Source of the DNA: Apricaphanius iberus
Lineage: Eukaryota; Chordata; Actinopteri; Cyprinodontiformes; Aphaniidae
DNA length: 64,000 nucleotides
Direction: 5' to 3'
Assembly: GCA_028564705.1 (NCBI GenBank)
Contig: JAPXFQ010002840.1
Coordinates: forward strand, 1,039,501-1,103,500
The translations under genes were made by a program, and so were the position numbers. The notes below the pieces were generated by a model. That model did no database searches. It worked only from the letters and a program-made list of their open reading frames with translations, and was not told the DNA's origin. Below are positions 56,940 to 64,000 of the stretch, piece by piece; position 1 is the first letter of the stretch, and each line of letters opens with the position of its first letter.

Positions 56940-59028
56940 TGGTTTGGCTCATTCTTCTCTGAATTCATTAACAAAAAATTAATAACGCTTGGACCTTATT
57001 CGCAACAGTCTAACCAGTCCCCCAGTGACAGCAGCTCCTGAGCTACAATCCACTAGGGCCTGTACTGAATTTGACAACTTCTTCACTGAAAAGATCCTAG
57101 AAATTAGAAGATCAATCTGTACAACAGCAACCAACCCACCACCATTTTCATTCCCATGTACAAAAAAATTCAGGTAAAATGTCTGATTTCAAAAAAACTA
57201 AATCAATCACATGTTGATGAAATTATTAAGCAGCTGGACTCCTCCTCTTGCTGCCTTGATTTCTTACCCACAGCTTTTTTAAAGGAGGTCCTCCCTGTCA
57301 TTAAGTCTGATCTGACGCAAATAGTTAACACATCCCTCCAGTCAGGTGTCTTCCCCCAGGCCCTCAAAACAGCAGTTATCAAACCCCTATTAAAGAAAAA
57401 CAACCTAGATAATACATTGATGCAGAATTATAGGCCAATCTCTAATCTCCCATTCATCAGTAAGATTATTGAAAAAGCTGCATCTCAACAGTTGAACACA
57501 TTCCTGATAATGAACGACTCCTTAGATCCTTTTCAATCTGGTTTCCGTGCTCATCACAGCACTGAAACTGTCCTAGTCAAAGTTTTCAATGACATCCGCA
57601 TAAATACAGACGGCGGCAGAACCACAGTTCTGGTTCTGTTGGACCTCAGTGCAGCGTTTGATACTGTTGATCACAAAATATTACTGGAACGATTGGAGAG
57701 CTGGATCGGACTCACTGGTACAGAACTTCAATGGTTTGAATCTTACCTCAAGAATAGGAAGTTCTTTGTGTCCATTGGAAATTTCTCATCAGATCAAACA
57801 GGAATCACATGTGGGGTCCCCCAGGGCTCCATCCTGGGACCACTCCTGTTCAATATTTATATGCTACCACTAACCAAGATTATAACAGCCAATCAGATAA
57901 GCTACCATAACTATGCAGATGACACACAGCTATACATTACATCGTCACCAGGTGACTTTGATTCTATCCAGACCTTAAATGAATGCATTGAACAAATCAA
58001 CGACTCGATGTCCCATAACTTTCTCCAGCTAAACAGAAACAAAATGAAAGTAATTATTTTTGGACCTGAGGAGGGACGATCGGTCAGCACACAGCTTCAG
58101 CTAATACAACAAAAAACGACTCATCAGGCCCGTAATCTAGGTGTAATAATGGACTCAGACCTGAACCTCCAGGGTCACATAAAGGCAATAACAAGGTCAG
58201 CTTTCTAACACTTGAGGAAAATTTCTAGGATTAAAGGACTGATGTCACAGAAAGACCTTGAAAAACGGATCCATGCGTTTATCTTTAGTCGAATCGATTA
58301 CTGCAACAGCGTCCTCACAGGTCTACCTAAAAAAGCAATCAGACAGCTGCAGCTGATCCAGAACGCTGCTGCTCGTGTTCTCAGTAGAACCAGGAAAGTA
58401 GAACACATCACCCCAGTTCTTAAGTCCTTCCTCTGGCTCCCTGTAGCTCGGAGAATAGACTTCTAAATACTCCTACTAGTTTATAAATCACTGAACGGTT
58501 TAGCACCAAAGTATGTCGGAGATCTGCTGTCACTATATCAACCCAGCAGATCACTCAGGTCCTCCAACTTAAACTTACTAAACATTCCTAGAATTAGAAC
58601 TAAACAGGGAGAGGCAGCTTTCAGCTTCTATGCTCCACAAATCTGGAACAAACTTCCAGAAGAATACATAAACGCTGAATCGTTAGGCTCTTTTAAATCA
58701 AAGATTAAAACTCTACTATTCAGAGCTTCCTTTGAGCCCTAAATTGCGCTTTCTGATCACTATTTGATTAGTTTTACTCTGTTTTTTATTTCCTTTTTAA
58801 CCCATTGTGTTTGATCTATTTTTATTCTATATTGCATAAATTTGTTCCTTACATCACCTTTTCTTATTTATTGATTGTGTCTATCTGTTAAACCTGTATG
58901 TTTCTGTTTTTCTCTAATCGTGCTTCTGTAATCATGTATTTGGTATCATTATCACTGAATCATGTAAAGCACCTTGAATTGCCTTGTGTTGAAAGTGTGC
59001 TATACAAATAAGATTTCCTTGCCTTGCC
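56940..59028 (+). pseudogene. L2-type LINE, RT region to 3' tail, 5'-truncated
   Basis: The main frame (57156 to TAA at 58740-58742) encodes most of a reverse transcriptase. It has YRPISNLPFISKIIEKA, FQSGFRAHHSTET, VLLDLSAAFDTVDHKILLER, TCGVPQGSILGPLLFNIYML, YADD at 57912-57923, and the C-terminal SFYAPQIWNKLPEEY and FKSKIKTLLF. Two in-frame TAA stops interrupt it at 58206-58208 and 58464-58466. Upstream, the end of the linker (FDNFFTEKILEIRR, 56989-57177) is in another frame, so a frameshift lies near 57160. The 3' end has aatcatgtaaagcaccttga and a ttgcc-repeat tail. The catalytic box is intact but the endonuclease is missing, so it cannot be autonomous. Confidence 0.92.
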
Positions 59029-59029
59029 T

Positions 59030-59954
59030 ATCGTAGAATCCAACACAACTTCTACCGCGCATCAGAGGATGTTTGTGGAAAATGTGAGGCCATCTGGATA
59101 AAAATGCAAGCTGTAACATGACAGAGATCCACAATATTCCAGTAGATCTACCAAGAACCGTCTGGGAATAAACCATTGGACAGTCCTGGGTGTAGTCCAA
59201 GTCTAAGCAGGTGGAATGCCCTGACCTTTTCTTCAGATGAAATCCTGTAGGTAGGTCCCCACGGCTCTTCATACTGCTTCATATATCTAATCTCTTCCTC
59301 TAAACAGACTGACGGCCATCTTTTTCTCCTTGGTCTTGGAGGAACTTTTCTAACACTGTAAAGTTCTGCAAAGGAGATGAATGGGAGGCAGATAATCCAC
59401 TTATCGTGAGCACTTTATAATCAGAGATGCATATAATTTATGTCTTTCAATAAAATAGCTTAACCTTTAACTAAATGTTGGTTAAATTATTTGCCAAAAT
59501 AAACACATTGTTCTTTTCAAGTGTTGTAGTCTAATTCTAGGTCCAAAAGATGGCGCCAGATGTCCAGGTTACAAATTTAATCGAAGCACTCCTACTGAAA
59601 ATAACACCAGAAGAAATGCTGTTTGAATAAAAACATTTAAAAATTGAAGTTTTTTGTCTACGACATGCATTTTTTCTTAGCCAGATCATCACCTTCGGTC
59701 CCAGCCATTGGACACAAAATAAGCCACGCCCAGAAAAATACTAACCACGCCCCTTCGTCACTCAGTTATGGTTGCTGTAATAACTCATACTTTTTGCCCG
59801 GACGCTGCAAAACTGCTCTAACACACATTCTCTTCTTGATAGTAGTAGGGAGGACCTCCATTGACTTTAATTCATATTAGTGACTTTATTCTGCCTTTAT
59901 TTAGTGACTTTATTACGCCTAACCCAGATCCTTTTCCTAACCATTACCGCTCTA
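59030..59954. other. Intergenic sequence, unclassified
   Basis: A 90-residue minus frame at 59000-59272 is not recognised. The rest is AT-rich with no element named. Confidence 0.35.
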
Positions 59955-59962
59955 TTGCTAAC

Positions 59963-61599
59963 CAGGTGTGGGTAGAGTACGCAAAAATTGTACCTGAGTA
60001 AAAGTAGCTCTACGTCAACAAATTTTTACTGAAGTAAAAAGTAGCCATTCAGTACATTAGTAGAGTAAGAGTAAATATGTACCTGGTGTAAAAAATGGTA
60101 CCTGTGTACTGAGTATAGTTTATTTATAGCAGAGATGTCCGAACTTTTTGCTACAAGGGCCAAAATCATCAAATTGAAAGTGGCGAAAATGTATCACAAA
60201 AATAATACATTTTGACATAAAAATTCAATATTTTTTACCTGCTTAATATTTTAATGAAACACAAAACGTAAGAATTCTTGTGGAAAAGCGATTTTTAAAG
60301 AATTGTAGATTAGAACACAGGGCTTCTAATGTTATCTTTAAAAAAATCCTTTTCAAATAATTTTTGAATATTTCAGAAGGGCCAAAAACAAAACCTGTTT
60401 TTTTTTCTCAGTAGAAAGAAAAGTGTTAGGGTCACTCTTTCTTTGAAAATATGTGTCATTTTTAGCTATTTTTGGTTGTCTCCATAGCTCTTGCCTTAGT
60501 TGTTTACACAATGAAATCAAATTAAAGCAGAAAATTTTATTATTAAAAGATGAATAATTAGTTTTGTGCCATGGATAATTTTCTAATCCTTTTAACTTTT
60601 CAACAAAAATTATGCCATTATAAAAGAAAGTCTCCATCCTCAATCATTTTTGTGTTGTGGTGCCAATTTTATAAAGTAGCAATCTTAAACGGTGGTCAAG
60701 AGACGTACAAAATCTGTCCAAGGGCCGTAAATGACACTTGGGCCACATTTTGGACATAGTTTATGGTTGTTTATGCATGTTATGTTTACAGACAGAAAAT
60801 TAAATTTATGGGTAAATTCTAATATTATAATGACCAAAATGAACAAAAATATATATAAAAATAACATTTCCAAAATAAAATGTTAAACAAATAAGCAAAT
60901 AAAACAGTTTTTTAAAGTCAACGTTTTTCAATACTGTACCAAAAGTTGTAGTAAACTTTGTACATTTATATCTTAGGTACGTATGCACTGATAATGTTCT
61001 AATGTTCTCATATCAGTATCTGCTAGTTAAATGAAATGTCATGAACTGATGTTTAAAATTTGGAAACTCTGCAGTAATATCACAATATTTTAGGTTTGAG
61101 GTCATTTTTATTACTCAGATTACAAGTATGGGTGTCATATCGGCTTCAAAAAAGTAGTATCGTTGCATTCCTAATCTTAGGACAAGGTAAAAAGTACATG
61201 TATGATCTTTTTAACGTATATTCACTTGACCACGAAGTGGAACAAGCTCCACAGATAGAAAATTACTTTATAAAAACAATGTTATGTCTATTAAGAGGTA
61301 GGGATGCACCTAGTTAACTGATATTTAAAATGTGGAAATTGCATTATTTTTACACAGAACATTTTTTTTTCACTTAAAATTTTAGTTAGGTGGTCATTTT
61401 TATTAAGATTTAATTGTTCAAAAACCTAATGAAGCATTTTCGTAAAAAGCAGAGAAGAAAATAAAACCTCTCTTTCAATTACTCAAGTAAAAGTAAAAAG
61501 TGCGGTGTAGTAAAACTACTCTTAAAGGTAATTTTTTCCCCAAAAAGTTACTGAAATAAACATAACTTAGTAAATTTAATTAGTCACTACCCACCACTG
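59963..61599. mobile_element. hAT-type MITE with perfect 8-bp duplication, carrying inner MITEs
   Basis: Ends CAGGTGTGGGTAGAGTA and inverse of CAGTGGTGGGTAGTGACTA. ttgctaac flanks it on both sides (59955-59962, 61600-61607). Subterminal gagtaaaagtagc and ctcaagtaaaagtaaaaagtg belong to the same fish family. Inner elements at 60128-60762 (agatgtccgaac ... gttcggacat-like ends) and around 60960-61320 enlarge it. Confidence 0.92.
60128..60762. mobile_element. MITE nested in the 59963 element
   Basis: Left gagatgtccgaactttttgc...agggccaaa, right gggccacattttggacatagt, inverse-related. AT-rich, non-coding. Confidence 0.5.
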
Positions 61600-61622
61600 T
61601 TGCTAACCCTAACCTCAACTTA

Positions 61623-62629
61623 AAGGAAACGTTTGTAAGAAATGTATTTTAATTAATCATAAAATGGCCCCGATATGTCACTAGACATTAAGAAATCGTG
61701 TTCTTTTGAAATACTTATATCACTGTCAACAGTGGTCCGGCCAGGATATTGTTATGTAAAAGTGAAAGTCGCAGCCCTCAAGTGATGTTATTGTTGTCAT
61801 GTTCTGTTTTGGTCTGAGGCTCCGCCCTCAAGCTATCTACAAATCACGAAGTCAGTAGAGTTTCCTCATCCGGGTTGCCAGGTCTGCTCTGTTTACCACA
61901 GCTGAAGCTCCGAACGTTACGGACAAAACATGTATAACGTTATGAAACCTAAAAGACCTCGTTATCAATCCGAAATACGTCGTGACAAAGTCAGAAATAA
62001 AACAAGGATTTGTAAAGGAGATGCCTGTGAACGATGGAGACGGCTGAAAATGGAGAAGAATTTGAATACAGACGTCGGCAATTTTCTCCTGGACGGGTAA
62101 GATTCATTTATGTTTGGCTAACTACCTTGTACTTAATGTAAATTGACATTTAAAATATTCACGACAGTCGAACAAAGTTATGCATGTTCGTGGAAAGTAA
62201 CGTTACGTTAGCGCATATGGAGGAGATTGGTCATCAAATTGAAAAGGTAAGGAATTGTTTGGGAGATAAAAACGACGAGTCGTCATTGCTAACATTAGCA
62301 TCAGGGCCCGTTTCTTTGTCATTATGCTGAACTGTCGAGGAAAACAACAGCACGTCGATTCTGGCAATGTGAAATGTAATGGAGACGTATTGAGTAGCCT
62401 ATACCTCGGTACAAATAATTCCTCATTCGTTCTTCGCGTACATTGTGGACTACACATACTGCAATTTAACCTGTATGACCATTGCTAATGTAATTTAGTT
62501 AGGGTCAGCCATTCCTGCTGGATCCCGCAGCAGCTGGCAACCTCGAGTCAGGAAGGGAAACACAGTTCTACAGTATTTTGAATGGGATTGCAGTACCGCT
62601 TTTGGCCACAGTTCTACATATGTTTCCTT
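61623..62629 (+). mobile_element. 1-kb TIR element with TA duplication, copy B
   Basis: 1007 bp with ends AAGGAAACGTTTGTAAGAA and inverse of AAGGAAACATATGTAGAA, flanked by TA (61621-61622, 62630-62631). Inverse orientation to copy A at 42277-43287. Carries the 84-residue frame (62203-62457, minus) and a short plus-strand exon-like ORF. Confidence 0.9.
61930..62096 (+). CDS. Small exon-like ORF in TA element copy B
   Basis: ATG at 61930 (MYNV) or 61942 (MKPKRPRYQSEIRRD). The frame continues KVRNKTRICKGDACERWRRL, then MEKNLNTDVGNFLLDG to TAA at 62098-62100. A good donor GG|GTAAG with GT at 62097-62098 makes the TAA part of the donor, so this looks like a first coding exon rather than a whole gene. 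It is basic, with no signal or membrane segment. Copy A keeps the frame with a 6-nt length difference but has lost start and donor. The RWR...FLLD pattern is reminiscent of N-terminal exons of transposon-linked fish ORFs. The next exon was not found. Confidence 0.4.
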
Positions 62630-62639
62630 TAACCTTTAT

Positions 62640-63424
62640 TCACACCAAACCAGCAGAGCAAAGTGTAATTGTCTGAAGGCAAACTGTCCTCACTTTATAG
62701 TTGAAAAACCTGAAACGGTAAAAAAATAAAAATGTCTTTGGTTTGAATGCTAGAAGGAGCAAACAAACACACACCCAACAAATTACAATTATATTAAAAA
62801 ATCATCACAGGAGGCAGAATGTTTTCTTTGAAACACTTTCATTATTTTCTCCACACAACTGAAAAACAAAAACAGAGTATTTCAAAGAAAGAAAGAAAGA
62901 AAGAAAGAAAGAGATTCAAACTTATAGAGAGAGCTTGGCATGCTGTTGCATGCTGCAGACTTAAACGGTGGCGCAGGGCATCGTCACCAGGCTGACAACG
63001 TACAGCAAAGCCTCTGAACTTCTTCCTGGGACCCAAAATAAAACAAAAATCTGTTGTTCTTCTTCTCAGGCTGCAGGCAAATCCGATTCAGCTGTTGTTG
63101 TAATTGAGGGGGGGGAAAAAACATCAGAAATGAACCTACAGCCTAGTTTCCGCTCCGATCTTAAGTTTAAGAAATGCTGTCGGACTATTAGAAAATAATT
63201 GATGACAACAGAAAACCCTTGAAAGTCCTCTCAGCACTCTTGGACGTTGTTACTGATGGTATTGGTCATGGTGTGGGGAAAAAACGGGGACCAAATGCAG
63301 GTAAATGAGTAACAGGTGCTGCCCAGACCAAACCAGTACTTGTTCCTGTTAGAATGTTGTTTTGTCTGGACAAAGAAGGTTTTTTACAGGTCAAACTATT
63401 TTTTATGTTGGGTTTATTTTTTCA
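62640..63424. other. Intergenic sequence, nothing definite
   Basis: Includes a (GAAA)7 microsatellite at 62884-62911. Frames at 62842-63036 and 62968-63198 are not recognised. Confidence 0.4.
62884..62911. repeat. (GAAA)n microsatellite
   Basis: Seven uninterrupted GAAA-type units. Confidence 0.9.
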
Positions 63425-64000
63425 AATAAAACATTTGTAAGTTATAAGCATTTAAAACACAATAATTGAACAAAGATTAGAGATTTGATCTGAGCTAACA
63501 TTTATTAAGCTAGCTAAACCCATTTGTGTTAGCTTGCTATGATTTTTCTTTTTGTTTATAGTTAAATTAATTTAGAAAATTAACGTGGGAAACATAAAAA
63601 AAAACTAAACATATAAATACATTCTTTGTATGCAAATTTTGTAAGTTATAAGCATTTAAAAACACAATAATTGATCAAAGATGACAGATTTGATCTGAGC
63701 TAACATTTATTAAGCTAGCTAAAACAATTTATGTTAGCTAGGTAGGATTTTTCTTTTTGTTTATAGTTAAATTAATTTAGAAAATCAACTTGGGAAACAT
63801 AAAAAATAAAAAAATAAAAATAAATACATTCTTTGTATGCAAATTTTGTAAGTTATAAGCATTTAAAAACACAATAATTGATCAAAGATGACAGATTTGA
63901 TCTGAGCTAACATTTATTAAGCTAGCTAAAACCATTTGTATTACATCAATATCAATTTAGAAAATCAACATGGGAGACATTTTAAAGACCCCCAAAGAAT
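63425..64000. repeat. About 205-bp tandem repeat, open at the window edge
   Basis: gtaagttataagcatttaaa recurs at 63437, 63641 and 63848 (spacings 204 and 207), each followed by gatttgatctgagctaacat and taagctagctaaa. About 2.7 units are visible and the array continues or ends beyond 64000. Confidence 0.9.

Overview
The window reads as nuclear DNA of a teleost fish. It has short vertebrate-style exons separated by long AT-rich introns, a CpG-island promoter, and a very dense, nested load of teleost-type DNA transposons (hAT, Tc1/mariner, PIF/Harbinger, piggyBac) and L2/CR1-like LINEs. I see no bacterial-style gene arrangement. Family names for repeats come from recognised terminal motifs and transposase/RT signatures; the species is not identified.

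One host gene is convincingly present: the 5' part of zcchc14 (zinc finger CCHC domain-containing 14) on the minus strand. Six coding exons can be joined with canonical AG/GT borders and fully compatible phases: exon 1 49286-49780, exon 2 29132-29312, exon 3 15865-15935, exon 4 15700-15771, exon 5 13527-13585, exon 6 13161-13339. Together they encode about 352 N-terminal residues. The SAM domain, the low-complexity middle and the C-terminal CCHC knuckle are not found and should lie beyond the left edge. Intron 1 is about 20 kb, intron 2 about 13 kb, introns 3, 4 and 5 are 93 bp, 2.1 kb and 187 bp, and intron 6 is at least 13 kb. A GC-rich CpG island with a (CTG/CAG)8 tract surrounds exon 1.

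Layout from left to right. 1-13160 is intron 6: an LTR-like segment (about 2.4-3.2 kb), a foldback hairpin at 6118-6213, a repeat module, a pyrimidine-rich array (7.2-8.9 kb) and two blocks of a 118-bp TTAGC-rich minisatellite (9.0-10.45 and 11.45-12.68 kb). 13161-15935 holds exons 6 to 3, with a Harbinger element inside intron 4. 16-29 kb (intron 2) holds nested hAT-like MITEs, a Tc1 relic, a Harbinger MITE, a hAT MITE and an L2 tail. 29-49 kb (intron 1) holds a jockey/CR1-like LINE split by a MITE, tandem TIR elements, a composite Harbinger locus, a 1-kb TA-flanked TIR element, a piggyBac relic and several MITEs.

50.3-64 kb lies upstream of zcchc14. I see no host gene there. It holds a hAT element, a Tc1 element carrying a nested hAT element with an 8-bp duplication, a nearly full RT-bearing L2 LINE with two in-frame stops, a hAT MITE with a perfect 8-bp duplication, a second inverted copy of the 1-kb TA element, and a 205-bp tandem repeat at the right edge.

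Points most worth a second look are the short exon-like ORF conserved in the two inverted 1-kb TIR elements, the intronic minisatellite flanked twice by the same module, the near-perfect foldback hairpin, and the leader of zcchc14 with its start-stop uORF and CAG repeat.
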